Shown piece after piece: positions 48,515 to 57,454 of a stretch of 64,000 nucleotides of DNA. The translations under genes and the position numbers were made by a program. The stretch comes from VRUE01 sp963844395 (GTDB lineage: Bacteria; Actinomycetota; Thermoleophilia; Solirubrobacterales; 70-9), in assembly GCA_963844395.1 (NCBI GenBank), contig CAWJNX010000001.1, positions 1 to 64,000 of the forward strand, in the 5' to 3' direction. Within the stretch, counting starts at the first letter, position 1; the number at the start of each line of letters is the position of its first letter. A model generated the notes under the pieces. The model saw only the letters and a list, made by a program, of their open reading frames with translations, ran no database searches and had not been told where the DNA came from.

Positions 48515-49059
48515 TGGAGGCGGGGACCCCGGAGCTGGTCAAACTCGAGGACCTGCACGTGCCCGGTCAGCTGAGCGGGCGCAAGCACATCCTCTCGATC
48601 CTGGTCGAGAACAAGCCCGGCGTGCTGGCGCGGATCGCCGGCCTCTTCTCGCGGCGCGGGTTCAACATCGACACGCTCGCCGTCGGCCCGACCGACGACC
48701 CGAGCATCTCGCGGATCACGCTGACCCTGGACGGCGCCGTCCACCCGATCGACCAGGTGACCAAGCAGCTGCACAAGCTGGTCAACGTGCTCAAGATCCG
48801 CGACATGGAGCCGGAGGAGACGGTCGCCCGCGAGATGGCGATGTTCAAAGTCTCCGCCGCGGTCGAGAACCGCGCCGAGATCATCCAGTTCGCGGAGATC
48901 TTCCGCGCCAAGATCGTCGACGTCGCCCGCCGCACGATGACGATCGAGGTGACCGGCTCGGCCGACAAGATCGAGGCCTTCGAGCGGATGATCCGCCCCC
49001 ACGGCCTGATCGAAATGGTCCGCACGGGCGAGATCGCCATCGCTCGCGGCGGCGACTGA
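48514..49059 (+). CDS. ilvN: Acetolactate synthase small (regulatory) subunit
   Basis: ACT-domain subunit giving valine feedback control. KHILSILVENKPGVLARIAG, SRRGFNIDTLAVGPTDDPSI and ITLTLDGAVHPIDQVTKQLH form the ACT domain; MTIEVTGSADKIEAFERMIR begins the second ACT-like half. 181 residues, intact. ATG 48514 overlaps the ilvB stop (TGATG). Confidence 0.95.
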   Translation: MEAGTPELVKLEDLHVPGQLSGRKHILSILVENKPGVLARIAGLFSRRGFNIDTLAVGPTDDPSISRITLTLDGAVHPIDQVTKQLHKLVNVLKIRDMEPEETVAREMAMFKVSAAVENRAEIIQFAEIFRAKIVDVARRTMTIEVTGSADKIEAFERMIRPHGLIEMVRTGEIAIARGGD

Positions 49060-49060
49060 G

Positions 49061-50440
49061 CAACTTCTCGCCCGCCTGCGCGAGGGAGTCGAGCGCGCCG
49101 CCGGGCGCAATCGGCGGACGCGGGTCAGCGTCACCGTCCCCGTCGAGGAGATCGACCCCTGTGCCGCTGTGTTCGCCTCGCGGCTGGCGAGCGACCGCTG
49201 GTTCTGCTGGGAGCAGCCCGATCGTGGCTTTGCGCTTGCCGCGTTGGGGGTGGCGCACGAGGCGACTTCGCGCGGGCCCGGGCGCTTCGACGACGTGGCG
49301 CGCGAGTGCCTTCGCCTGCGCGAGGGCGCCATCTTCGACGAGCCCGCTGGGCTGCCGGCGGGTGCCGGCGCCGTCTGGACAGGCGGCTTTGCCTTCGACC
49401 CGCACGGCGCGTCTTCCCCGCAATGGTCGTCGTTCGCGCCCGCCTCGATGGCGTTGCCCGAACTGTCGCTCTGCCGCCAAGGCGAGGACGTGTTCCTGAC
49501 CGTCAACGTCGTCGTCTCTCCCGGCGATGGCGCGGCCGGCGCCGTGGAACGGGCCTCCGCCCGGCTCGCCGGCCTGCGCGACGAGCCGCTGCCGCTGCTC
49601 GACCCCCACCTCACCGATCGGCCCGAGATCCGCAGCGTGCACCCGCCAAGCGAGTTCGAAGCGGCCGTCGCAGCCGCGACCGCACGGATCGAGAACGGGG
49701 GGCTGAGCAAGGTGGTGCTGGCCCGCGAGGTCACCGTCGAAGCCGCCTTCGCGCACGACCCGGCCGCCGTCTTCGGCGCCCTGCGCGAGCAGTTCCCAGC
49801 CTGTTTCTGCTTCTGCTGCGGCACGCCGGAAGCCGCCTTCCTCGGCGCCAGCCCGGAGCTGCTGGTGCGCCGCTCCGGCGCCGGCGCCTCGACCGTCGCC
49901 CTGGCCGGCTCCACTCGGCGCAGCTCCGACCCGGCCGTCGACGACCACCTCGGCGAGCAGCTGCTGCGCAGCGACAAGGACCGGCGCGAGCAGCGGATCG
50001 TCGCCGAGCGGATCGTCCGCACCCTGCGGCCGCACGCCGTCTGGGTCGAGGCGGCCGCAGAGCCGGAGGTGATCAAGGTCGCCAACATCCAGCACCTGGC
50101 GACGCCGGTGATCGCCCAGCTGGCCGAATCGCACTCGGCTGTCGAGCTGGCGGGCCTCCTGCATCCGACCCCGGCGGTAGGCGGCGAGCCAAGGTCCAGC
50201 GCCGCTACCGCCATCGCCGACCTCGAGCGCATGGACCGCGGCTGGTACGCCGGCCCGGTCGGCTGGATGGACGCCACCGAGGACGGCGAGTTCTGCGTAG
50301 CCCTACGCAGCGCCCTCCTCCGCGACCGCGAAGCCCGCCTTTTCGCCGGCGTAGGCGTAGTCGCCGGCTCCGATCCCGCCGCCGAGCTGGCCGAGACCGA
50401 GGTCAAGCTCGAAGCATTGCTGCCACTGCTGGCCGAGTGA
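49061..50440 (+). CDS. menF: Isochorismate synthase
   Basis: Chorismate-utilising enzyme that opens menaquinone synthesis. The conserved C-terminal catalytic domain shows GLSKVVLAREVTVEAAF, AAFLGASPELLVRRSGAG, VALAGSTRRSSDPAVDDHLG, EVIKVANIQHLATPVIAQL, LLHPTPAVGGEPRSSA and DRGWYAGPVGWMDATEDGEF. Coding continues upstream of the first in-frame GTG (49169) as far as the ilvN stop (VSVTVPVEEIDPCAAVFASR), so the real start is near 49061-49080, but no standard start codon is seen there; a damaged start or CTG is possible. Confidence 0.9.
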   Translation, partial: QLLARLREGVERAAGRNRRTRVSVTVPVEEIDPCAAVFASRLASDRWFCWEQPDRGFALAALGVAHEATSRGPGRFDDVARECLRLREGAIFDEPAGLPAGAGAVWTGGFAFDPHGASSPQWSSFAPASMALPELSLCRQGEDVFLTVNVVVSPGDGAAGAVERASARLAGLRDEPLPLLDPHLTDRPEIRSVHPPSEFEAAVAAATARIENGGLSKVVLAREVTVEAAFAHDPAAVFGALREQFPACFCFCCGTPEAAFLGASPELLVRRSGAGASTVALAGSTRRSSDPAVDDHLGEQLLRSDKDRREQRIVAERIVRTLRPHAVWVEAAAEPEVIKVANIQHLATPVIAQLAESHSAVELAGLLHPTPAVGGEPRSSAATAIADLERMDRGWYAGPVGWMDATEDGEFCVALRSALLRDREARLFAGVGVVAGSDPAAELAETEVKLEALLPLLAE

Positions 50441-50527
50441 TTTCGCGAGTGCGTGGATCACCTCCGAGCAGCTAGAGATAATCCAGAACTATGGAGTTGA
50501 GGACCACGCATTGGGGGACAGTGCCCG

Positions 50528-51058
50528 ATGGTTATTGCTGACGCACTCTGGAATTTGATTTCAGATAGCGGAGACGTCGCGTCTTTAATTGGCTTTCCTT
50601 TAGCGATTGCGGGTCTTATCGTGGCCTTACGACAACTGGACAGGACCCAATCAGCCGTGGAAGCAGCTGATGAGGCTGCTCAGCGGGCCGAGCGCGATAG
50701 TGCTCTTAGGCACATCCTCAGCCTGCTGCCGAGCATGGAGCAAATATCGGAAGCCCTCGACGCTGCGGTCAGCGCCGGTGAGTTTCCCGTGGCGCGGCGA
50801 GAGCTAGCGAGCTGGCGAGCGCGTGGCAGCGAGGTTCTCGGAATGCTCGCTGGGCGGAACGATCTGGCAGACGAACTGAGGCCCAACTTGACCCGAGCGG
50901 TCGCTCAGGCGGGGGCGGCGAAGGCCCGGCTCGTGGACGAGACCGTGAGTATCAAAGAGGCGACTGAGAGCGCCAGGGGTGACATTTCCCGGTCAGTGGC
51001 GGAACTCAGTCAATTAGCGGGTCGGCTGAAGGCCTACCCTTCAGAGAAGGAGGCCTAA
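50528..51058 (+). CDS. Hypothetical protein with membrane segment and coiled coil
   Basis: 176 residues, no recognised family. One hydrophobic segment near residues 18-36 (ASLIGFPLAIAGLIVALRQL) is followed by a charged, Ala-rich helical stretch (QSAVEAADEAAQRAERDSAL) and further amphipathic helices. GC content is visibly lower than its neighbours. It overlaps the next gene in TAATG, so the two are translationally coupled. The pair splits the men locus and looks acquired. Confidence 0.7.
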   Translation: MVIADALWNLISDSGDVASLIGFPLAIAGLIVALRQLDRTQSAVEAADEAAQRAERDSALRHILSLLPSMEQISEALDAAVSAGEFPVARRELASWRARGSEVLGMLAGRNDLADELRPNLTRAVAQAGAAKARLVDETVSIKEATESARGDISRSVAELSQLAGRLKAYPSEKEA

Positions 51059-51408
51059 TGAGCAGCATCCCGATTCCAAAGCAGACTCAGCGGTTGGTTG
51101 ACACCCTTGTGCAGCAGACCGCCGCTGGCCGGCACGTCTGGGAGAAAGGCAGCGCTGAGACTGAGTTCGTTTTTGCGCGCGAAGCCGGCTCTGTGATCAT
51201 TTCCAGCGTTGACGGGGATGGGGCCGCGCCGTACGAATTACGCATCTTGGATCCATCCGGGACTGTTGTCGAGAGCTACTCGACCGAAGACGAGGGCAGC
51301 GAATATTTCCGGGCGCTTTACGAAACGGCCCGACGCAGCACCGCGCAGCCATCGCCGGTGGTAGAGAGCCTTGTCAAGAGCCTGAGTGACGACGATATCC
51401 CCTTCTAG
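51058..51408 (+). CDS. Hypothetical small acidic protein of an accessory type
   Basis: 116 residues. The middle is beta-rich (SVIISSVDGDGAAPYELRIL, SGTVVESYSTEDEGSEYF) and is followed by YETARRSTAQ and a C-terminal helix. This arrangement, a short beta domain followed by Leu/Tyr-x2-AR-R, recalls small proteins scattered through actinobacterial accessory regions; no function is known to me. Coupled to the upstream membrane protein; low GC. Confidence 0.65.
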   Translation: MSSIPIPKQTQRLVDTLVQQTAAGRHVWEKGSAETEFVFAREAGSVIISSVDGDGAAPYELRILDPSGTVVESYSTEDEGSEYFRALYETARRSTAQPSPVVESLVKSLSDDDIPF

Positions 51409-51474
51409 CTGGTCTATTGCAGGGAGTTCCTCGCCTCTGACTGGAGCTTTCTCCTAGACGGTCTTGGAGGCGTC

Positions 51475-53223
51475 TCAATGAAAGTGGGAGATCGCAACGC
51501 TGACGCGGTCGCCGAGGCGACGGTGGAGGTCCACGTTGGCCTGGCGGTCGACCGGGATCTCGATCAGGCCAGTGCCTGCGGCTAGGGAGTCCGATAGGTC
51601 GGCGAGGGAGTCGATGCGGCGGTGGGGGAGGCCGAACAGATCGGCTGCCTTGGCGACGCTGACGCCGCGGGGGGTGCCGAGCAAAGCCTCGAACTCGTCG
51701 TTCTTCAAGGCCGACTCCTGGGGGAGAAAGTGAAAGATGCCGCCGCCGTCGTTGTCGATGACGACGATTCGCACTGGGGTCGATACGTCGCGCAGGGTGG
51801 CTAGGCCGCCAATGTCGTGGAGGAGGCCGAGGTCGCCGGTGATGATCGTGGTCGGTCGTCCCGTTGCGTGGGCGGCGCCGATTCCCGACGAGATCAGGCC
51901 GTCGATTCCGTTGGCGCCGCGGTTACTGAGGAAGAGGACATCGGCGTCGTCGGACGGCAGGAAAGCCTCCTGGTCGCGAATCGGCATGCTCGAAGCGGTG
52001 TAGACGAGGTCGCCGTCCTGGTGGGCGTCGCCGAGCGCAAGTTGCAGCCCCGGCTCCGTCGGCGCCTCCTGGGCGCCCAGCTCGGCCTCGATTGCTTTTT
52101 GCGCGGCTCGCTCGGCATCGAGCCAAACAGAAGGCACCTCCTTCTCCTCGCCGAGGCGCGCCGCCCAGCCGGCCGCCAGCTCCGTCGGATCCGCGCGCAG
52201 CAGCGCTGCTGCACGCCGGGTCGGCTCGTTCCATCCACTCACGGGGTCGACGACGATCTGGTCGGCGCCGCTGCTGGCAAGCCACGCCCGCAACGGCTTG
52301 CTGGTCGGCATCTCACCGAAGCGCAGGACGAGATCGGGCGCCACCCGTTTCGCGAACCCCTCGTTCCGCAGCAGGAGGTCGTAGGTCGTGACAACGTGGG
52401 AGCGGTCGTGTGGGCCGCAACGAAGCTGCGAGGTCGGCTCGGCGAGGGTCGGCATTCCAGCGACCGCGGCCAGCCTGGCGAGCGGCTCGCGCAGCTCCGG
52501 GTCGAGCTGGCGGCCGGCGACGATCACGCCGGAGCGGGACTCGCCGATGTGGCCGGCGACCTCGTCGAGCAGGAACTGCGACGGCTCGGCGTCGTATGGC
52601 GTGACCGCGGTCAGCGGCCGCTCTCCACGCCCTTCCAATGCGAGGGGGTCGGTTGCCGTTACTGCCCCCTCGTCGGAAACCGGGGCCAGGGGCTCGCGCC
52701 AGGCGAGGTTGAGGTGAACCGGGCCAGGGCGCGGCTCGCCACGTGCCTTCGCGACGGCCCGGCAGGCAGTCGAGCGGTAATGGAGCAGGCCACCATCGTC
52801 GGCCGCATGCGTCCCCACCTCGGAGAACCAGCGCACCGAGTCGCCATAGAGCTTCAGCTGGTCGATCGTCTGACCGGCGCCAATTCCGCGCAGCTCCGGC
52901 GGGCGGTCGGCGGTCAGGGCGATCAGCGGGATCGCCGAATGGTCCGCCTCGCAGATTGCCGGGTGCAGGTTGGCTGCGGCCGTGCCGGAGGTGCAGAGGA
53001 TCGCCACCGGCGAGCGGCTGGCCTGGGCGGCGCCGAGCGCGAAGAAGCCGGCGGAGCGCTCGTCGACGATCACGCTCACGTCGATCTCGGGCTGCCGCCA
53101 CAACGCCACCGCCAGCGGAGTCGAGCGGGAGCCGGGGGAGAGGACCGCGTGGCGCAGCCCGCAGCGGGCCAGCTCCTCGACGAAGGCCGAGGCGAGCGCG
53201 GTGTTGGCGTTGGTCGGGTCCAC
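51475..53223 (-). CDS. menD: SEPHCHC synthase
   Basis: ThDP enzyme adding the succinyl semialdehyde unit from 2-oxoglutarate to isochorismate. ANTALASAFVEELARCGLRH, AVLSPGSRSTPLAVALWRQ, the activating Glu in VIVDERSAGFFALGAAQASR, ILCTSGTAAANLHPAICEAD and PLIALTADRPPELRGIGAGQ; ThDP motif ITGDLGLLHDIGGLATLRDV with NDGGGIFHFLPQ. 582 residues, intact. First gene of a minus-strand set that also reads... upstream from menC; spacing to menC is 47 bases. Confidence 0.95.
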   Translation of the reverse strand: MDPTNANTALASAFVEELARCGLRHAVLSPGSRSTPLAVALWRQPEIDVSVIVDERSAGFFALGAAQASRSPVAILCTSGTAAANLHPAICEADHSAIPLIALTADRPPELRGIGAGQTIDQLKLYGDSVRWFSEVGTHAADDGGLLHYRSTACRAVAKARGEPRPGPVHLNLAWREPLAPVSDEGAVTATDPLALEGRGERPLTAVTPYDAEPSQFLLDEVAGHIGESRSGVIVAGRQLDPELREPLARLAAVAGMPTLAEPTSQLRCGPHDRSHVVTTYDLLLRNEGFAKRVAPDLVLRFGEMPTSKPLRAWLASSGADQIVVDPVSGWNEPTRRAAALLRADPTELAAGWAARLGEEKEVPSVWLDAERAAQKAIEAELGAQEAPTEPGLQLALGDAHQDGDLVYTASSMPIRDQEAFLPSDDADVLFLSNRGANGIDGLISSGIGAAHATGRPTTIITGDLGLLHDIGGLATLRDVSTPVRIVVIDNDGGGIFHFLPQESALKNDEFEALLGTPRGVSVAKAADLFGLPHRRIDSLADLSDSLAAGTGLIEIPVDRQANVDLHRRLGDRVSVAISHFH

Positions 53224-53270
53224 GTGTGGCGACTTTTACGTCCTAGAGGCAGTAAAAGTCGCCACGCAGG

Positions 53271-54332
53271 CTAGAGGCGGTGGGCGGCGAGCGCCGCCTC
53301 GTCGATCTCGACGCCGAGACCGGGTCCCTCCGGCAGCTGCAGCTTGTCGCCGCGCAGCTCCGGTCCGACAGCGGCGATAGTAGAAGCGAAGAGCCGTTGG
53401 GTCGCCAGCCCATGTGCCAGACCAGTGCCCGGGCGCTCGCCGGCCACGCTCAGCGTCTCGGCCACCTGCGCAGCTGCAGCGATTCCCACAGGGCCGTCCA
53501 GCGCGCTCGACAGGTAGGCCGGGAGCACTTCGGCGATCGCGATCGCCTCCTCCGGACCGCCGACCTTGGAGAGCTTGATTCCGGTCATCGCGCAGGCGCC
53601 CATCTCGGCCGCGCGTTCGGCGTCGGCGCGACGCTGGACGCTCTCGTCGGTGGCGATCGGAATCAGCGTCGAGGCCGCCAGCTCGGCCGCCTCCTCCAGC
53701 GTCGCGACGGGCTGCTCGGCCAGCTCGACGTCGAACGGCTCCAGCTCGGCCAGCTTCCGCTTCGCGGTCTCCAGGTCCCAGCAGCCGTTGACATCGACTC
53801 GGATGCACGCCGTCGCTCCAACCGCGTCGCGCACGGCCCGCACCTGCGCCACATCTTCGCCCGTCCCCAGCTTCAGCTTGAAGGACGTGAAGCCGTCGGC
53901 CGCCCACCGGTCCGCCTCCGCGGCGACCGCCGTCGGCTCCCCGGCGACGAGCGTCGCATTGCAGCGCACCGGCGGGACGGAAGTGTCGGCGCTCTCCCCA
54001 TGCTCCGCGGCCGCCCGCCTGCCGCGCAGGTCGGCGAGGGCGGTCAGCGCAGCGCAGCGGGCAGGAGGAGAAAGGGCGGTGGCATTGCCACTTAGCGTCG
54101 CCTCATCCAGCACGTCGCGCTCGCCAAGCCGCTCCAGTTCCCCCACCACCTGCCCCAGCGTCGTCCCGCCCCGCAGCGAGAGCGGCACAGCTTCCCCGAG
54201 CCCAACCAGTCCCTCGTCGGAGCGCAGTCGCAACAGGGCCATCTCGCGTTGCTCGAGGCGACCGCGCGCCGTCACGTACGGCTCACGAAACGGCAGGGCG
54301 TAGGGGATTACCTCGACCGACGCGATCCGCAT
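53271..54332 (-). CDS. menC: o-Succinylbenzoate synthase
   Basis: Enolase-superfamily dehydratase. The N-terminal capping domain MRIASVEVIPYALPFREPYV is followed by the barrel with SFKLKLGTGEDVAQVRAVRD (KxK), metal ligands in RVDVNGCWDLETA (Asp), ELAEQPVATLEEA (Glu) and IATDESVQ (Asp/Glu), and catalytic Lys in GIKLSKVGGPEEA. 353 residues, intact. It lies between menA (12 bases upstream in transcript) and menD. Confidence 0.93.
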   Translation of the reverse strand: MRIASVEVIPYALPFREPYVTARGRLEQREMALLRLRSDEGLVGLGEAVPLSLRGGTTLGQVVGELERLGERDVLDEATLSGNATALSPPARCAALTALADLRGRRAAAEHGESADTSVPPVRCNATLVAGEPTAVAAEADRWAADGFTSFKLKLGTGEDVAQVRAVRDAVGATACIRVDVNGCWDLETAKRKLAELEPFDVELAEQPVATLEEAAELAASTLIPIATDESVQRRADAERAAEMGACAMTGIKLSKVGGPEEAIAIAEVLPAYLSSALDGPVGIAAAAQVAETLSVAGERPGTGLAHGLATQRLFASTIAAVGPELRGDKLQLPEGPGLGVEIDEAALAAHRL

Positions 54333-54344
54333 GCCGGAAGCTTC

Positions 54345-55226
54345 TCAGGCTGCGAGCACGAGCCCGAGCGAGACCAACAGGCTGAAGGCGCCGAGCACTG
54401 CCCCGGTGGCGGCCAGAGCCGCATTGAGCGCGGGTCCGTCGCTGCGGCTGCTCATCGTCCGCAGCGGCGGAATCGCGATCGGCAGCGCGGCGAGGCCGAT
54501 CAGCGGCAGCACGCTGCCTTCGCCGGCAAGCAGGGCGATCGGCAACACGGCGAAGGCGCCGAGTACCAGCAGCCTGTAGAGGACGACCGCGTTGCGGCGT
54601 CCCATCCGCACCGCCAGCGTCGTCTTGCCCGCTCGGCGGTCGGTCTCGATGTCGCGAACGTTGTTGACGACGAGGATCGCGGTGGCAAGGAAGCCGACGC
54701 AGATCGAGAGGCCGAGCGGCAGCGCGTCGAGTTCCTCTACCTGCACGTAATAGGAGCCGTTGACGGCGACCAGGCCGAAGAAGAGGAAGACGAAGACCTC
54801 GCCCAGACCGGCGTAGCCGTAGGGACGGGGCCCGCCCGTGTAGAGGACGCCGGCTGCGATCGAGACCGCGCCGATCAGCAGGATCACGATCCCCGCCACC
54901 GCAGCGAGGTAGATGCCGCAGGCGACGGCGACCGCGAAGGCGACCCAGGTGGCGACGAGCACTCGTCGCGGCGCTACCAGCCCGGCCGAGGTCACCCGCA
55001 CCGGGCCCAGCCGGTCCGCGGTGTCGGCGCCCCGCTTGGCATCGGAGTAGTCGTTGGCCAGGTTGGTCCCGATCTGGATGAAGATCGATCCCACCAGCGC
55101 CGCCAGAAAGGCGCCGAACCGCGGCAGCTCGCCGACCCATTCGACAGCCGCCGCCGTCCCCACCAGCACCGGCGCAATCGCCGCCGGCAGCGTCCGCGGA
55201 CGTGCCGCCATAAGCCAGATCCTCAT
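54345..55226 (-). CDS. menA: 1,4-Dihydroxy-2-naphthoate polyprenyltransferase
   Basis: UbiA-family membrane prenyltransferase attaching the isoprenoid tail to DHNA. First Asp-rich motif NLANDYSDAKRGADTADRLG, second VVNNVRDIETDRRAGKTTLA; 8-9 hydrophobic helices such as VFVFLFFGLVAVNGSYYVQV and LGAFSLLVSLGLVLAA. 293 residues, intact. ATG 55226 overlaps the menB stop (ATGA). The start MRIWLMAARPRTLPAAIAPV matches the family. Confidence 0.94.
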   Translation of the reverse strand: MRIWLMAARPRTLPAAIAPVLVGTAAAVEWVGELPRFGAFLAALVGSIFIQIGTNLANDYSDAKRGADTADRLGPVRVTSAGLVAPRRVLVATWVAFAVAVACGIYLAAVAGIVILLIGAVSIAAGVLYTGGPRPYGYAGLGEVFVFLFFGLVAVNGSYYVQVEELDALPLGLSICVGFLATAILVVNNVRDIETDRRAGKTTLAVRMGRRNAVVLYRLLVLGAFAVLPIALLAGEGSVLPLIGLAALPIAIPPLRTMSSRSDGPALNAALAATGAVLGAFSLLVSLGLVLAA

Positions 55227-56089
55227 GGACGTCTCGGGAACTTGGAGAAGTCGGGTCGGCGCTTCTCCTTGAAGGACTCGCGGCCCTCGCGAGCCTCCTC
55301 GCTGCCGTAGAAGAGCAAGTTGGTGTCGTGGGCGAGCTGCTGTATCCCGGCGTAGCCGTCCTCGTGCGCGTTGAAGCTGGCCTTGACCAGGCGCAGGGCG
55401 AAGGGCGAGAGCGCCAGCATCTCCCGGCACCAGGCAACCGTCTCCCGCTCCAGCTCCTCTAGCGGGACGACGGCGTTGACAAGGCCCATCTCCAGCGCCT
55501 GCGCGGCGTCGTACTGGCGGCACAGCAGCCAGAACTCCTTCGCCTTCTTGGTCCCGACCAGATCGCGCAGCAGCGAGGCGCCGAAGCCGCCGTCCCAAGA
55601 CCCGACCCGCGGTCCGGTCTGCCCGAAGCGGGCGTTGTCGGCGGCGATCGTCAGGTCACAACAGACGTGCAGGACGTGGCCGCCGCCGACCGCGTAGCCG
55701 GCCACCATCGCCACCACAGGCTTCGGCAGCCTCCGCATCTGCACCTGCAGGTCCGTGACGTGGAAGCGGCCGAGCGAGGTCCCCTCGGCGACGTAGCCGC
55801 TGTCACCGCGAACCGTCTGGTCGCCCCCCGAACAAAACGCCTTCGATCCCTCGCCGGTGAGGACGATCACCCCGACCTCGGTGTCCTCGCGAGCCAGCTC
55901 TAGCGCGGCCGCGATATCGATCAGCGTCTGTGGGCGAAAGGCGTTGCGCACCTCCGGCCGGTCGATCGTGATCTTGGCGATCCCGTCGGCCTTCTCGTAG
56001 CGGATGTCCTCGTACGCAGCGGCGCTCACCCACTCGATCGGTGCGTAGAGGTCCTCGTCTGGCGGGGCGTCGCGGTGGCGTTGCGGCAT
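55223..56089 (-). CDS. menB: 1,4-Dihydroxy-2-naphthoyl-CoA synthase
   Basis: Crotonase-fold enzyme closing the naphthoate ring. ITIDRPEVRNAFRPQTLIDI, TGEGSKAFCSGGDQTVRGDS (the SGGDQ motif specific to MenB), KPVVAMVAGYAVGGGHVLHV, DNARFGQTGPRVGSWDGGFG and the C-terminal EGRESFKEKRRPDFSKFPRR, again MenB-specific. 288 residues, intact. The start, ATG 56089, is 24 bases from the divergent menE start. Confidence 0.96.
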   Translation of the reverse strand: MPQRHRDAPPDEDLYAPIEWVSAAAYEDIRYEKADGIAKITIDRPEVRNAFRPQTLIDIAAALELAREDTEVGVIVLTGEGSKAFCSGGDQTVRGDSGYVAEGTSLGRFHVTDLQVQMRRLPKPVVAMVAGYAVGGGHVLHVCCDLTIAADNARFGQTGPRVGSWDGGFGASLLRDLVGTKKAKEFWLLCRQYDAAQALEMGLVNAVVPLEELERETVAWCREMLALSPFALRLVKASFNAHEDGYAGIQQLAHDTNLLFYGSEEAREGRESFKEKRRPDFSKFPRRP

Positions 56090-56103
56090 ATCGGCAACGA
56101 TAT
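56088..56103. promoter_or_regulatory. Palindrome between divergent menB and menE
   Basis: ATATCG-GCAA-CGATAT, a perfect 6-bp inverted repeat, overlaps the menB start codon and lies 11 bases before the menE ATG in a 24-base gap. Could coordinate both directions; purely positional evidence. Confidence 0.35.
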
Positions 56104-56113
56104 CCCGGCCCCG

Positions 56114-57439
56114 ATGAAGCTCGACGACTGGCTCGACCAGAGATCCCAGACCTGCCCGGACCGGATCGCGCTCGTCGCCGACGGCTCGGAGGTGACCTAT
56201 GCGGAGCTGGAGGCGGAGGCGACCTGGGTGGCGCGGCGGCTCGAGGCTCACGGGGTCCGCCGCCGTTCCGTTGTGGCCCTGACCATGCAGCCGCACCGCG
56301 AGCAGGTCGTCCTCGTTCACGCCCTGATGAAGGTCGGAGCGGTCCTGCTGCCGCTCAGCCCGCGGTTGACCGACGCCGAGCGCGCCGCAGTGGTCGCCGC
56401 CGAGGAGCCGGCGATCGAGCTGAGCGACCCTGGGCAGCTGACCCAGACCGAGGCCGATCTGCCGCTGCTCGGCGAGCACGACATGGACGCTCCCTGCTGC
56501 CGGGTCCTGACCAGCGGCAGCACGGGGGCGCCGGACGCGGTGGAGCTGACCTACGGCAATTTCCTCTGGAGCGCCGTCGGCTCAGCCTTCAACATCGGCG
56601 TCGAGCCCGAGGATCGCTGGCTCTGCTGCCTGCCCCTCAGCCACATCGGCGGGCTGAGCATCGTAATGCGCTCGGTGATCTACGGGACCGCGGCGGTGCT
56701 CCACGACGGCTTCGATGTCGCCCGTGTCGGCGCCGCGCTCGAACGGGACGAGATCAGCGTCGTCTCGCTGGTGACGACGATGCTGATCCGTCTGCTCGAG
56801 GCTGGAGCCGACCTCTCCGGTCCAAGGGCGATCTTGGTCGGCGGCGGACCGGTGCCCGAGGAGCCGCTCGAAGAGGCGATCGACCGCGGCGCCACGGTCG
56901 TCCAGACCTACGGCCTCACCGAGGCCTGCTCGCAGGTGACGACGCTCGCCCCGGCTGACGCGCGCCGCAAGCTCGGCTCCGCCGGCCGGCCTCTGCTCAC
57001 CACCCACCTGCGAATTCAGGACGGCGAGATCCTCGTCCAGGGCCCGACCGTGGCGCCGAGTTGCATCGATGCCGACGGCTGGCTGCATACTGGCGACCTT
57101 GGCCGCATCGACGAGGAGGGGTTCCTCTACGTCGAGGACCGGATCGACGACATGATCGTCAGCGGCGGCGAGAACGTCGTGCCGGCCGAAGTCGAGCAGG
57201 TACTGCTCCGCCACCCCGAGGTCGCCGACGCTGCCGTCGTAGGCCGCGACGATCCCGAGTGGCAGCAGGCCGTGACCGCCGTCGTGGTGCTCGTCGACGG
57301 CTCCGCGGCGACGCCGGACGAGCTGCGCCGCCACTGCGCCGGCGAGCTGGCTGGCTTCAAGGTGCCGAAGCGGGTCGAGCTGGCGGCGGCGCTTCCCCGC
57401 ACCCCGTCGGGCAAGCTCCTGCGCAGAGCCCTGCGTTAG
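56114..57439 (+). CDS. menE: o-Succinylbenzoate-CoA ligase
   Basis: ANL-superfamily adenylating enzyme. The P-loop is VLTSGSTGAPDAVELTYGNF; WLCCLPLSHIGGLSIVMRSV is typical of MenE; A5 motif TYGLTEACSQVTTLAPAD; A7 GWLHTGDLGRIDEEGFLYVE; A8 RIDDMIVSGGENVVPAEVEQ; A10 Lys in RTPSGKLLRRAL. The start MKLDDWLDQRSQTCPDRIAL (ATG 56114) is preferred over GTG 56075, which would overlap menB. 441 residues, intact. Confidence 0.93.
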   Translation: MKLDDWLDQRSQTCPDRIALVADGSEVTYAELEAEATWVARRLEAHGVRRRSVVALTMQPHREQVVLVHALMKVGAVLLPLSPRLTDAERAAVVAAEEPAIELSDPGQLTQTEADLPLLGEHDMDAPCCRVLTSGSTGAPDAVELTYGNFLWSAVGSAFNIGVEPEDRWLCCLPLSHIGGLSIVMRSVIYGTAAVLHDGFDVARVGAALERDEISVVSLVTTMLIRLLEAGADLSGPRAILVGGGPVPEEPLEEAIDRGATVVQTYGLTEACSQVTTLAPADARRKLGSAGRPLLTTHLRIQDGEILVQGPTVAPSCIDADGWLHTGDLGRIDEEGFLYVEDRIDDMIVSGGENVVPAEVEQVLLRHPEVADAAVVGRDDPEWQQAVTAVVVLVDGSAATPDELRRHCAGELAGFKVPKRVELAAALPRTPSGKLLRRALR

Positions 57440-57454
57440 ATAGCCTCCGCGGCC

